DNA of 57,506 nucleotides from PALSA-607 sp036509315 (GCA_036509315.1 DATCFU010000177.1:1-57506); one strand, 5' to 3'; shown: positions 8,651 to 18,273, numbered from the stretch's first letter. Made by a program: numbers and translations. Notes: generated from the sequence alone by a model not told the origin.

Positions 8651-9883
8651 ATGACTGTGCTGGACGGCGTGCAAATGGCCGAGCTGGAATCGCTGGGCAC
8701 CGACGTGACTGCGACGCAGCGACGGTGGTTCGGGTCGGGTCGTAGCTGCAACAGCGACGTGGCGGTAGCCGGCGCGGAGGCGGCTCGGCAGGCACTGGCT
8801 GGCCGGCAGGCGTCGCTCGTCATGGTGTTCTGCCCGGCGGGCGTCGACTACCAGGCCATGATCGACGGCGTTCGCTCCGAGGCGGGTGACGCGCCCCTGA
8901 TCGGGTGCACCGGCATCGCGCAGCTCGCTCAGACCGGTCCGGCACAGCCCTCGGTGGTCGTGACTGTCCTGGGTGGCGATGGCTTCGAGGTTCGCATCAG
9001 CGCCGCGTTGAACGTCAGCGATAGCCAGCGTGCGGCTGGCGAAAAGGTCGCGAACTCGGTGCACGAACTGACCCGCGCGCACAAGGTCCTTGTCTTGCTG
9101 GCCGACGGCCTCGCGGGCGAACAGCACGAACTCGTCCGCGGCGCTTACAGCGTGGTCGGCGGCACCGTGCCGCTTGCCGGCGGCTGCGCGTCCGACAACT
9201 ACGTGTACGAGAAGACCTTCCAGTTCATCGCCGACGCCGATGGTGTCAGGGTGCTCAGCGACGCGGTCGTGGGAGCGGCGATCGGTTCGGACGCGCCGAT
9301 CGGCGTCGGCGTTGCTCACGGGTGGCGCAAGTCGGGCGAGCCGATGGTGGTCACGAGCAGCAGCGGCGGGACGGTGCACACACTCGACGGTGAACCTGCG
9401 CTCGAAGTTTTCTCGGAGCGCACCAACGCGCCGAAATCTTTGGTCCCTGATTCGGCGGCCTTCAGATTCTTTGCGATGCAGCATCCGCTGGGCATGTCAC
9501 GGCGCAGTGGTGAAGACATTCGGGTGATCCATGAGGGAAACGTCGCCGACGGCTCGATCAAGTCATTGGTGGCGGTGCCCCAGGGCGCCTTGCTGTGGGC
9601 GATGGAGACCGACCGCGAGGGCTTGCTCTCCAGCGTCGACGACGCCTACGCCGAGGCTGTCGAGCCGCTCGAGGGCGTTCCACCCATCGGATTTCTGTCT
9701 TTCGATTGTGGTGTGCGCTTCATGTTTTTAGAACCGGACGGCGTGTGCGACGAGGTTGCGAAGTTCGTGCACCGTGCGGCGGGCGTGCCTTTCGGGGGCT
9801 TCTACACGTACGGCGAGATCGCTCGTACCCGCGGTGCGCGCGGCATGCACCATCTGACCTTGGTGATCGTGGCTTTCGGGTGA
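8651..9883 (+). CDS. FIST domain sensor protein
   Basis: A 410-residue protein with FIST_N (about 30-230, including ASLVMVFCPAGVDYQAMID and PLIGCTGIAQLAQTG) and FIST_C (about 240-395, including YAEAVEPLEG and FGGFYTYGEIARTRGARG). FIST domains are predicted ligand-binding sensor modules, often next to signalling output proteins, and small-molecule binding such as amino acids has been proposed. ATG 8651 follows AGGAGG by six bases. It is 10 bp upstream of the GGDEF-EAL gene, so the two probably form one cyclic-di-GMP input/output operon (inference). Confidence 0.88.
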   Translation: MTVLDGVQMAELESLGTDVTATQRRWFGSGRSCNSDVAVAGAEAARQALAGRQASLVMVFCPAGVDYQAMIDGVRSEAGDAPLIGCTGIAQLAQTGPAQPSVVVTVLGGDGFEVRISAALNVSDSQRAAGEKVANSVHELTRAHKVLVLLADGLAGEQHELVRGAYSVVGGTVPLAGGCASDNYVYEKTFQFIADADGVRVLSDAVVGAAIGSDAPIGVGVAHGWRKSGEPMVVTSSSGGTVHTLDGEPALEVFSERTNAPKSLVPDSAAFRFFAMQHPLGMSRRSGEDIRVIHEGNVADGSIKSLVAVPQGALLWAMETDREGLLSSVDDAYAEAVEPLEGVPPIGFLSFDCGVRFMFLEPDGVCDEVAKFVHRAAGVPFGGFYTYGEIARTRGARGMHHLTLVIVAFG

Positions 9884-9893
9884 GGAGTGCACG

Positions 9894-12158
9894 GTGGCCT
9901 ACCACTGGTCAGTCCACCAGCTGACCGAATACTTCGACGCGGTGGCGTCTCAGGAAACTGAGGGCGACGCCGTCCGGGTCGCCGTCGAGCGCGCGGTCGA
10001 GACGTTCGGTGCGGAGCTTGGCGCGTTAGTCCGCGACAGCGAGGTCTTGGCCTGCATCGGCGTTGGGCGCGACGAGCCGCCGATCGATGCGCTGACGCGA
10101 GCCGTCGCCGGCACCACAGTCATCGATGTCGCAGGCCTAGGGTTGCTGCACTCCGTCGCTGCGCATCTGTACGACGATCGTTCCGGCCACCTCGTCGTCG
10201 GCCGATCCGGCGAGGAATTTGCCGGTGAAGAACGGCAACTGCTGCTCAGCATGGCGAGCGTTCTCGGATTGGCGTTGCGGAGCTTGCGGACGTTGCAGGT
10301 CGAGCGTAGGTTGCGGGGCGAACGTGAGCAGGAGGCGACCGAGCGGTTGCGGCTGCTCGACACACTCGGGCAGCGCCAACGGTTGTTGGAGTCGTTGCTC
10401 ACCATCCAGCGGGCTATCTCGCATCGTGCGCCGCTACAGACTGTGCTGGACGCCGTCACCGCTGGCGCGGCTGCACTACTGAGCGACGCGTTTGTGGCGC
10501 TGGTGCTCAGCGAGCCATTGGCCGGCCGGAATCGAATCGTCTCGTCGGCCGCACCCCCCGACGACACCGACGACCACGACGTGCTCATCATGGCGGCCGC
10601 CGCCGACTCCGTTGCCGTCGACGGCGTGGTCACCAGGGTGAGCAGCGAGGACGACGCGGTCAGATGTACTGCATTGGCAGCCCCCGTGCACATCGAAGGC
10701 GAGACGATCGGCAGCCTCGTGACCGTTGTGCTTCCCGAGACGCCGGACGTCGACGACCGACGCGAAATGCTCGCAGCATTCGCCGAGCAGGCGAGCCTTG
10801 CTTTGACCGACGCGCGCACGGTCGAAGCGATGCGTGACGCCTACCACGACTCGGTGACCGGCCTGCCGAACAGGTCGCTGTTTCTCGACCGCTTGAATCA
10901 GGCGCTGCAGAACGGCGCCCGGATGGGTACCGAAGTCACCGTGCTCTTCATCGACCTCGATCGCTTCAAAGACGTCAACGACAGCCTGGGCCACGCGGCG
11001 GGCGATGAACTGCTCGCGTGGGTGGCCGCACGCGTGCGTGAAGCATTGCGTGACGACGACACCGCCGCCCGTCTCGGCGGCGACGAGTTCGCCGTCCTGC
11101 TGGAGAGAACGGTCGGCTCCGACGCCGGCCAGATCGTCGCCAGCCGCATTACGAAGGCGCTGCTCGAGCCGATCCGCCTTGTTGGCCGAGAGGTATTTGC
11201 CTTTGCCAGCATCGGCATCGCCTCGAGCGACGGTTCGGCGCGCACCGCCGATGAGCTCCTGCGTAACGCTGACGTCGCGATGTACCGCGCGAAGCGCAGT
11301 GGCGCACGCGCTGCACTCGTCTACGACCCGAGCATGCACACCGAGACGATGGATGTGTTGGAACTCGGCAGCGATCTCTGTCACGCAGTGGCCCGCGGTG
11401 AACTTCACCTTCAGTTCCAGCCAGTGGTCAACCTACGGTCAGGCAAGGCGGTCGCGGTCGAGGCGTTGGTGCGCTGGGATCATCCGGTCCGGGGGCTGAT
11501 CGCGCCGAACACGTTCATTCCGATCGCCGAGCGCAACGGTGTCATCGTCGAGATCGGCCAATGGGTGTTGGGTTCTGGCTGCACACAGGCCGCGATCTGG
11601 CGCGCATCGTCACTGCCCGATCTGCGAATCAGCGTCAACGTGTCGGCTCGCCAACTCGATGATCCTGGCTTCGCCGACATGGTGACTGACGTGCTGCGGC
11701 AGACCGGCCTGCCCGCCCAGGCATTGACGCTCGAGGTCACCGAGTCGGTGCTGATGCACGATCCGCTCCGGATCATCGACCGACTCAGCCCGCTGAAGGC
11801 GCTCGGTGTTCGACTGGCCATCGACGACTTCGGTACCGGCTACTCATCACTCGCGTCCTTGCAGCACTTTCCGGCCGACCAGCTCAAGATCGACAAGGCA
11901 TTCATCGACACCATCGAAACGTCTGTCGAAGGGTCCGCGATCGTGCGAACCGTTGTCGAACTGGCCCGCACATTGCACATGGAGACCGTCGCCGAGGGCA
12001 TCGAGACGATGCAGCAGTTCGCCAGCCTGCGCGAGCTATCGTGCGATCTTGGCCAGGGTTACCACTTCTCGCGGCCACTGGCCGCTGAAGCCGTGCCGGC
12101 CTTCTTTGCTAGCAAGACGGTGACGGCTCCACTGCTCACGTTGGCTGTTCGGCCATAG
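9894..12158 (+). CDS. GAF-GGDEF-EAL cyclic-di-GMP protein
   Basis: A bifunctional diguanylate cyclase/phosphodiesterase candidate of 754 aa. One or two GAF-like regions occupy about residues 10-310. The GGDEF domain (about 320-485) has an intact RLGGDEFAVLLE active site. The EAL domain (about 500-745) has EALVRW, DDFGTGYSSL and KIDKAFI, so both activities look intact; which dominates cannot be told. No membrane segment is seen, so it is probably cytosolic. GTG 9894 follows GAGGAG and lies 10 bp after the FIST gene, the likely regulatory partner. Its 3' end overlaps the remains of an MFS gene on the other strand. Confidence 0.93.
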   Translation: MAYHWSVHQLTEYFDAVASQETEGDAVRVAVERAVETFGAELGALVRDSEVLACIGVGRDEPPIDALTRAVAGTTVIDVAGLGLLHSVAAHLYDDRSGHLVVGRSGEEFAGEERQLLLSMASVLGLALRSLRTLQVERRLRGEREQEATERLRLLDTLGQRQRLLESLLTIQRAISHRAPLQTVLDAVTAGAAALLSDAFVALVLSEPLAGRNRIVSSAAPPDDTDDHDVLIMAAAADSVAVDGVVTRVSSEDDAVRCTALAAPVHIEGETIGSLVTVVLPETPDVDDRREMLAAFAEQASLALTDARTVEAMRDAYHDSVTGLPNRSLFLDRLNQALQNGARMGTEVTVLFIDLDRFKDVNDSLGHAAGDELLAWVAARVREALRDDDTAARLGGDEFAVLLERTVGSDAGQIVASRITKALLEPIRLVGREVFAFASIGIASSDGSARTADELLRNADVAMYRAKRSGARAALVYDPSMHTETMDVLELGSDLCHAVARGELHLQFQPVVNLRSGKAVAVEALVRWDHPVRGLIAPNTFIPIAERNGVIVEIGQWVLGSGCTQAAIWRASSLPDLRISVNVSARQLDDPGFADMVTDVLRQTGLPAQALTLEVTESVLMHDPLRIIDRLSPLKALGVRLAIDDFGTGYSSLASLQHFPADQLKIDKAFIDTIETSVEGSAIVRTVVELARTLHMETVAEGIETMQQFASLRELSCDLGQGYHFSRPLAAEAVPAFFASKTVTAPLLTLAVRP

Positions 12159-12984
12159 CCGCGGTGGTGGCGGCAGCACCGGCGTCACGTGCCAGCAGCG
12201 CCGACTCGATCACTGCAAACAGCGCGACCACCGCGACGAGGCAGAACGCCACGGCGAAGGCAGTGCGCGCGCCGGCCGTCACACCGAAGAATTTGGCAAT
12301 CGGGCCCCGCACGCAACGCCAGCGCGCCCGCCACGACACCTAGGCCCATGGTGAGTTGCTGAATCGTGGTCGTCAGCGTGTTTGCGTCGCCAATCAAACC
12401 GGGCGGCACGTCGACAAAGCTGATCGTGTTGTAGGCCGTGAACCCGATCGACCGAAACACTCCGCTCGCGAACAAGATCAGCGCTGTCAGAACTAGCGGA
12501 GTATGAGCGGTGACGAGTCCACACAAGGCGATCGTCACCGCGCTCCACAACGCGGAATGCACCAAGACATTCCGAAAGCCGAATCGGCGCAAGAGCGGCC
12601 CGGTGAACGGTTTGATGGCGATGTTGCCGAGGAAAACGGCTACTACGAGCACGCCTGATTTCAACGGGCTCCAGCCGAATGCGTCCTGAAACATCAGCGG
12701 CAGCAGGAACGGCACGGCGCCGATCGCCAGTCGAAAGAGTGATCCACCGACTGCGGTCACTCGAAACGTCGGGATTCGAAGCGACGACAGTTCGACCAAC
12801 GGATGAAGCGCTCGCCGCAGGTGGCGCACTGCGAGTTCAGGTCAACGGCCCGGACGCCGAGTGAGCTCGCCATTCGCGGCGCCGCAGTCGCGACGATGGT
12901 GCCGTCGAGGTTCTCCATGAAGAACGCGCTGGCCACCAGCAGCGCCACACCACGCCACGGCGGATGACTGCGGGCGCCGAGCAT
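12136..12984 (-). pseudogene. Decayed MFS (DHA2-type, 14-TM) drug exporter
   Basis: Pieces of one drug:H+ antiporter lie in order in three minus-strand frames. The N-terminus (12984 to about 12830) carries the first membrane helix, FFMENLDGTIVATAAPRMAS. The reading then jumps to sequence from about the middle of such proteins, in another frame (about 12829-12320: HPLVELSSLRIPTFRV, VFLGNIAIKPFTGPLLRRFG, GFTAYNTISF). The last segment (about 12330-12136, VAFCLVAVVALFAVIESALL) needs another frame change. A full gene would be about 1.4 kb; some 500 bp are missing internally. A sequencing error could explain one shift but not the deletion. Confidence 0.8.
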
Positions 12985-13014
12985 GGCCGACAGTCTCTCA
13001 AACCTCTTATTGCG

Positions 13015-14043
13015 CTACGTGGCGCGCGGTGGTGCGGTGCTCTCACGGACGACTAGTTGAGTTGATAGCTCGATTCGCAGGGTCTCAATCGGTTCGCCGC
13101 GCACCAGGCGAAGCACCGTGCGTGCCGCGAGGCCGCCCATCTCCGCTAGTGGTTGCCGCACGGTGGTGAGTGGCGGAGACGCCCACGGTGCTTCCGGTAG
13201 GTCGTCGAAGCCGACGATGCTGAGGTCGCTCGGAACCCGAAGACCGTGTTGGCGCGCTGCTTCGTAGACACCGAATGCCATCTGGTCACTGGAAGCGAAG
13301 ACCGCGGTTGGCGCGTCTGGCAACCCGAGGAATTGGGTGCCGCCGGTGAAGCCTGACTCGTGGTAGAAGTCGCCGGTGTAGACGAGGTCGTTGTCGAACT
13401 GGAGACCGGCGGCTTCAAGGGCGGCTCGGTAACCGTCGAGGCGCGCGCGACTGCATTGCAGCCGCGGCGGACCCGTGATGATTCCTATCCGACGATGTCC
13501 GAGTTCGATGAGATGTTCGGTGGCGCTGAGCCCGCCGGCCCAGTTCGTCGCGCCGATAGTCGGAACGTCATACGACGGGCTGCCCGAGGGATCGACGACG
13601 ACCGTGGGCAGGTAGCGATGCACCTCTGCCTGAAGTTTCGGCTGCAGATGTGATGTCACCAAGATGATGCCGTCGGATGCACGCGCCTGGACGTTTTGCC
13701 ACCAGCGGCGCTCCGACGTGACCTGGTTATGGATTGCCGAAACGACAGTTCCGACGCCGGCATCGTGCGCGACATCCTCGACGCCGCGGATGATCTCCAC
13801 CGCCCAAGGGCTGTCGAGGTCGTTGAATACAAGGTCGATGAGGTTAGCCCGGGTGCCCTTACCAAGGCCGCGGCGCTGGTAGTCGTGCTTTTCGAGGAGC
13901 TCCTCGATGCGAGTTCGAGTGTCGGCTGCGACGTCGACTCGACCGTTGAGGACTCGCGACACGGTCGGCACTGACACGCCTGCCTCTGCGGCGATGGCGG
14001 CGATGGTTACCCGAGTCACCCGCCCTCGATCGGCGACAGCCAC
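13015..14043 (-). CDS. LacI-family transcriptional regulator
   Basis: A 342-residue sugar-responsive repressor. The N-terminal LacI HTH (about 10-60) reads VTIAAIAAEAGVSVPTVSRVL then NGRVDVAADTRTRI. The periplasmic-binding-protein-like effector domain (about 70-335) includes ATEHLIELGHRRIGIITGP, FASSDQMAFGVYEAA and LSIVGFDDLPEAPWASPPLT. GTG 14043 has AAGGAG eight bases upstream; GTG 14019 is an alternative. It lies 78 bp downstream of the GH3 gene on the same strand and probably controls the glycosidase and the divergent ABC importer (inference from position). Candidate operators are listed at 16571-16589 and 16642-16653. Confidence 0.93.
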   Translation of the reverse strand: MAVADRGRVTRVTIAAIAAEAGVSVPTVSRVLNGRVDVAADTRTRIEELLEKHDYQRRGLGKGTRANLIDLVFNDLDSPWAVEIIRGVEDVAHDAGVGTVVSAIHNQVTSERRWWQNVQARASDGIILVTSHLQPKLQAEVHRYLPTVVVDPSGSPSYDVPTIGATNWAGGLSATEHLIELGHRRIGIITGPPRLQCSRARLDGYRAALEAAGLQFDNDLVYTGDFYHESGFTGGTQFLGLPDAPTAVFASSDQMAFGVYEAARQHGLRVPSDLSIVGFDDLPEAPWASPPLTTVRQPLAEMGGLAARTVLRLVRGEPIETLRIELSTQLVVRESTAPPRAT

Positions 14044-14121
14044 GACGAGTCTCCTTCGAAGGTTGCATTACACGATACGCACGCGGGGCTGACTCACGGT
14101 TGCGGATTGCAGGACCGATCC

Positions 14122-16527
14122 CTACTCCACCGTGACATCGGCCACCATGCGCCGTGACAACCCTACGGGTCGCTGCGGCCCGAGCAGTCGAATGTTCACG
14201 ATGTGCCGCGAGTCGCTGCTTGACGTCGAGAGGCGAAGCTGAAGGTCACCCGGTTCGACGATCCGGACTCCGGCGACGCCGGTGAAGGAGGAGAGGTCTG
14301 CCGACACGTCGAAGGAAACCCGCCGCGACTGCCCCGGCTCGACCGCAACGCGCGTGTACCCGATCAAGCGGACGTCGGGCCGAGTGACCTGACCAACCGG
14401 ATCATGCAGATAGAGCTGGACGACGTCGGTACCCGTCCGGCGTCCGACGTTGGAGACGGTGAGCGAGAGACGCACCGCACCGTCGGTCGTGGAATCGATG
14501 CGACCCGCGGGTGTCACCGCGTTTCCGTCGACCTGCACGTCGTCCCACTGAAAGCTGGTGTACGAGATCCCGTGGCCAAATGGCCAGAGCGGCGTCGGAT
14601 CGACGGTGCTTACTCCGCTACGCAGGCCGAGCGGAGACGTCAGGTAGGTGCTGGGCTGACCGGCCGGACTGCGCGGGATAGACACCGGCAATCGGCCAGA
14701 GGGATTGATCCGACCCGAGAGCACGCCTGCAAGTGCAGGGCCACCCTCTTCTCCGGGAAAGAAGGACTGCACGACGGCTGCCAAGCGATCGGCGTACGCA
14801 CCGAGCGCATACGGACGCCCGGACACCATGACGAGCACCACTGGTCGACCCGTCGCGATGATCGCATCGAGCAGCAGTCCCTGTACGCCGGGCAACTCCA
14901 AGGTGTCGGCGTCGCAGCCCTCGCCAGACGTTCCCCGGCCGAACAGTCCGGCCCGATCGCCCAGCGCGACGATGCACACGTCTGCTGCGGTGGCTGCGCT
15001 TACCGCGTCGGCGAAGCCGTCGACGTCGGTGCCGTCGACCTCGCAGCCTGCCGCGAAAGTCACCTCGGCAGCTGGCAGTTCTCCACGTGTTGCCTCGAGC
15101 AGGGTGGGGATCGAAAGGCCGAGCGGCCACTTGGGGTATTGCAGCCCGACGTGGCTCGGAAACGTGTAGCACCCGAGCATGGCGAACGCGTCGTCGGCAC
15201 GCGGGCCCACCACGGCGAGTCGGGTGCCATCGCGTAGCGGGAGCACACCGTTGTTTGTCACGAGGACCACGGATTCCTCGGCAAGCTGACGAGCGACTGC
15301 GCGTGACTCGGGTGGGTCCAACTCGATCGATCCGCTGACATCCTCGGACGCCGTAGTTGCTTGCTGGGACTGCTGCGTTGCGGTCGCGTGCGGGCTCCAA
15401 CTTGGATCGAGCATGCCCAGCTGGCCCTTCTGCGTCAGCACGCGTCGCGCAGCGCGATCAACGAACTCCTCGGAGATCACACCCGCCTCGACTGCGTTCA
15501 CGAGTGGTTGTCCGTAGCAACGCACGCCTGGCAACTCGACATCGATACCGGCCCACAACGCCAAGGCCGCTGCACCGCTTTCATCGGCGGCGACCTTGTG
15601 CTGGAGCGTCAGAAACGTGACCCCGAAGTAGTCCGAGACGACCGTGCCGTCAAAACCCCACTCGTCACGCAACAGCTCAGTGAGCACCAGGTTGTTGGCT
15701 GCGCCCGGAACGCCGTCAATCTCCGTGTACGCGTGCATCACCGACCGCGCACCGCCGTCGCGGATCGCCATCTCGAATGGGGGTAGCAAGATGTCGGCGA
15801 CCTCGCGCGGACCAGCAGATACCGGGCCGAAGTTGCGCCCGGCGCGCGATGCCGAATATCCGACGAAATGCTTGAGCGTGGCGACGACGCCGGCTGATTC
15901 GAGACCGCGGACGTAAGCGGTGCCGATCGTTGCGACCAGATATGGGTCTTCGCCGATCGTTTCCTCAACGCGGCCCCAGCGGTAGTCACGGGCGACGTCG
16001 AGAACCGGAGCAAGACCTTGGTGCACCCCGACGGAGCGCATCGCCACGCCGACCTGCGTCGCCATGATCTCAACGAGGGACGGGTCGAAGGTCGCGCCCC
16101 ATGCGAGAGCCGTGGGGTAGATGGTTGCTCCCCAGGCCATGAAGCCGGAGAGGCACTCGTCGTGCGCGATGGCCGGAATGCCATGCCGGCTGGCCGCGAC
16201 GATGTCGGCTTGTGCACGTGCAAGCGAGCGAGCACCCATCGCCGGATCGACCGGCACCGTCCCGAACGGGCGCGTCAAGTGACCGAGGCCATGCGCGATG
16301 AGGTCGCTCCAGGGCACGTCCGACGTCACGAGTTCGTGCTGATGAGGCGCTACGCCGTCACCCTTGGGGTCTGCGCCCGCCCACACGCCGTACAGCTGAC
16401 CAACCTTTTCCTCGAGCGTCATGCGCCCGAGCAGATCAGTGACGCGCTCCGTCAGTGGCAGCGAGATGTCGCGCCACGGCAAGTCGATTGCCGTCGCAAG
16501 CCCGCTGGTGGGCTCAGGTGTCACCAC
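14122..16527 (-). CDS. Glycoside hydrolase family 3 (beta-glucosidase/xylosidase type)
   Basis: An 801-residue retaining glycosidase that releases sugar from beta-linked oligosaccharides. The GH3 N-terminal TIM barrel (about 30-320) includes TLKHFVGYSASRAGRNFGP and candidate nucleophile Asp299 in DGTVVSDYFGV. The GH3 C-terminal sandwich (about 400-620) contains VVLVMVSGRPYALGAYADR. A fibronectin-III-like domain follows (about 690-765, VQLYLHDPVGQVTRPDVRLIG). There is no signal peptide, so it is probably intracellular and acts on imported oligosaccharide. Start: GTG 16527 or the adjacent GTG, without a clear ribosome site. It diverges from the ABC importer; substrate specificity cannot be read from sequence. 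Confidence 0.93.
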   Translation of the reverse strand: MVTPEPTSGLATAIDLPWRDISLPLTERVTDLLGRMTLEEKVGQLYGVWAGADPKGDGVAPHQHELVTSDVPWSDLIAHGLGHLTRPFGTVPVDPAMGARSLARAQADIVAASRHGIPAIAHDECLSGFMAWGATIYPTALAWGATFDPSLVEIMATQVGVAMRSVGVHQGLAPVLDVARDYRWGRVEETIGEDPYLVATIGTAYVRGLESAGVVATLKHFVGYSASRAGRNFGPVSAGPREVADILLPPFEMAIRDGGARSVMHAYTEIDGVPGAANNLVLTELLRDEWGFDGTVVSDYFGVTFLTLQHKVAADESGAAALALWAGIDVELPGVRCYGQPLVNAVEAGVISEEFVDRAARRVLTQKGQLGMLDPSWSPHATATQQSQQATTASEDVSGSIELDPPESRAVARQLAEESVVLVTNNGVLPLRDGTRLAVVGPRADDAFAMLGCYTFPSHVGLQYPKWPLGLSIPTLLEATRGELPAAEVTFAAGCEVDGTDVDGFADAVSAATAADVCIVALGDRAGLFGRGTSGEGCDADTLELPGVQGLLLDAIIATGRPVVLVMVSGRPYALGAYADRLAAVVQSFFPGEEGGPALAGVLSGRINPSGRLPVSIPRSPAGQPSTYLTSPLGLRSGVSTVDPTPLWPFGHGISYTSFQWDDVQVDGNAVTPAGRIDSTTDGAVRLSLTVSNVGRRTGTDVVQLYLHDPVGQVTRPDVRLIGYTRVAVEPGQSRRVSFDVSADLSSFTGVAGVRIVEPGDLQLRLSTSSSDSRHIVNIRLLGPQRPVGLSRRMVADVTVE

Positions 16528-16570
16528 GTTTTATCCACTTCGTGAAGGCATTCCGGCTGGCGAACATCGG

Positions 16571-16589
16571 GATAGTACCGGAAACTATC
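16571..16589. promoter_or_regulatory. Candidate LacI-family operator
   Basis: GATAGT and ACTATC form a perfect 6-bp inverted repeat around a 7-base centre containing CCGG. It lies in the 282-bp divergent gap between the GH3 gene and the ABC importer. LacI-family operators are typically 18-20 bp palindromes with a central CG. Related half-sites (GGAACTATCG, GGTAACTTTCGG) recur at about 16703-16735. Assignment to the nearby LacI regulator is inference. Confidence 0.45.
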
Positions 16590-16641
16590 GGAACTGTCTC
16601 GGACGCCGTCGCTCGCTTGGAAGGGCCAAAGATAACGGTTC

Positions 16642-16653
16642 GGGAAGGTTCCC
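16642..16653. promoter_or_regulatory. Second inverted repeat in the sugar-locus divergent gap
   Basis: GGGAA and TTCCC flank a 2-base centre (GGGAAGGTTCCC), about 10 bases before the putative -35 element of the importer promoter. It may be a second operator or an unrelated palindrome. Confidence 0.3.
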
Positions 16654-16662
16654 AGGAAAGGG

Positions 16663-16692
16663 TTGACCGGGTGAGATCGCGGGCCTTACCGT
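16663..16692 (+). promoter_or_regulatory. Possible promoter of the sugar ABC importer
   Basis: TTGACC and TACCGT are separated by 18 bases and resemble -35 and -10 elements. They lie about 118 bp upstream of the lipoprotein start. ACTATC-like half-sites lie just downstream, where a repressor could act. The -10 match is weak. Confidence 0.3.
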
Positions 16693-16809
16693 AGCGCCGC
16701 CGTCGGAACTATCGTGACGTTCTCGGTAACTTTCGGTGCGACCGGTGACGGCCGTACCCCACCTCCGGGCACCCGTATCGAGTGCGGGACCCTCGCTGAA
16801 GGGACGTTC

Positions 16810-18225
16810 ATGACGAGCCGCACCAACCGCTTACCTCGCCAGCTCGCCAGGGCGACCGCCATCGCGGCGGTAGCAGCCCTGGCTATTTCCGCATGCTCTA
16901 GCTCCAAGAAGACCGCGGCGCCTGCGAGCTCGACGGCTGCCACCCCCGCCGCCACGGCGTCCGCAAGCAGCGGGCCGGCGACCACTGCAAGCGCACCGGC
17001 ATCCTCCGCAGCAGGCGGCCAGCTCAACGGCGGCAAGGACGTGACACTGACGTGGTGGCACAACGCCTCGACCGACCCCGGTAAGACGGCGTTCCAAAAG
17101 GTGGCGACCGACTTCCATGCGGCCCACCCAAACGTGACCATCAGCGTTCAGCCGATCCAGAACGAGACCATCAAGACGAAGATCCAGGTCGCCTTGCAAG
17201 GCACTCCTCCTGACATCTTCCAGCAGTGGGGCGGCGGCGCCGAGGCGATTCAGGCCCAGTCAGGCAAGCTCGCCGACCTCACGCAGCTCACGTCGAGCTG
17301 GATTGGTGACCTCGGCAAGAGCGCTTCAGGTTGGTCGAACGGCGGCAAGCAGCTCGGCGTCCCGTACGACTACCACGTGGTCGGCTTCTGGTATCGCACT
17401 GACCTGTTCGCCAAGGCCGGCATTAGCTCGCCTCCGGCGACGATGACCGATCTCCTGGCTGACATCACGAAGCTGAAGGCCGCAGGCATCACGCCGATGA
17501 CCGTTGGCGGCAAGGACAAGTGGCCCGATGCGTTCTACTGGGAAAACTTCGTCTTGAAGGAGTGCCCGAAGGACACGATCACGGCGGGCATCGCGGCGGC
17601 CAAGTTCACCGACCCCTGCTTCGTCAAGGCGGGCGACGACCTGAAGACGCTGCTCGACGCAAAGCCGTTCAACACCGGCTTCCTCGCTACTCCTGCCCAG
17701 CAGGGCGCAGGCAGCTCGGCGGGCTTGGTAGCCAACGGCAAGGCAGCAATGGAACTGCAGGGTGACTGGGAAATTCCGACGATCATCGGCTTGCTTCCGG
17801 CAGACCAGCAGTCAACGGTCGAAGGGGAGATGGGCTTCTTCCCGTTCCCGTCGATCACCGGTGGCAACGGTGAGCCCGGTGCGGCACTTGGTGGCGGCGA
17901 CGGCTTCTCGTGCTCGACCAAGGCGCCCGACGCATGCGCCGCGTTCCTGCAATACCTGACCAGCGCACCGATTGAAGAGCAGCTGGTCAAGGCGAACGCC
18001 ATCAGCATCCCGTCCAACGGTGGCGCCACGTCGGCGATCACCGACCCGACGTTGCAGAAGGTGCTTACCTACCTGCAGGGTGTCTCGTACAACCAGCTGT
18101 ACTTCGACCAGGCGCTTCCAACGAATGTCGGCAACGCCGTGAATGACGCGGTGTCGAACTTCTTCGCCGGCCAGGGGACACCTCAAGACATCGCGGACGC
18201 GGCGGGCAAGGCGGCAAGCCAGTAA
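16810..18225 (+). CDS. Sugar ABC transporter substrate-binding lipoprotein
   Basis: Extracytoplasmic solute-binding protein of family 1 (MalE/CUT1 type), 471 aa. The signal sequence has Arg-rich RTNRLPRQLARA, a hydrophobic stretch and lipobox ISAC, predicting a lipid-anchored Cys after processing. A low-complexity Ala/Ser/Thr linker follows (about 30-75), then the binding domain starting VTLTWWHNASTDPGKTAFQ and including GTPPDIFQQWGGG. ATG 16810 is chosen because it gives a clean signal peptide with AAGGGA upstream. It is first in a three-gene importer operon divergent from GH3. The ligand is probably the oligosaccharide cleaved by GH3 (inference). Confidence 0.93.
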   Translation: MTSRTNRLPRQLARATAIAAVAALAISACSSSKKTAAPASSTAATPAATASASSGPATTASAPASSAAGGQLNGGKDVTLTWWHNASTDPGKTAFQKVATDFHAAHPNVTISVQPIQNETIKTKIQVALQGTPPDIFQQWGGGAEAIQAQSGKLADLTQLTSSWIGDLGKSASGWSNGGKQLGVPYDYHVVGFWYRTDLFAKAGISSPPATMTDLLADITKLKAAGITPMTVGGKDKWPDAFYWENFVLKECPKDTITAGIAAAKFTDPCFVKAGDDLKTLLDAKPFNTGFLATPAQQGAGSSAGLVANGKAAMELQGDWEIPTIIGLLPADQQSTVEGEMGFFPFPSITGGNGEPGAALGGGDGFSCSTKAPDACAAFLQYLTSAPIEEQLVKANAISIPSNGGATSAITDPTLQKVLTYLQGVSYNQLYFDQALPTNVGNAVNDAVSNFFAGQGTPQDIADAAGKAASQ

Positions 18226-18273
18226 CGCCACAATCCCGCGCAGTGGTGTCCAACTGATTGGTGAAGGTTCGTC

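Noticed and set aside
9950..10819. Minus-strand ORF of 289 codons opposite the GGDEF-EAL gene
   Set aside because: Ser/Thr/Arg-rich shadow of a gene with intact catalytic motifs on the other strand.
14404..15237. Plus-strand ORF of 277 codons within the GH3 gene
   Set aside because: Opposite-strand shadow of a conserved glycosidase; no ribosome site and no recognisable domain.
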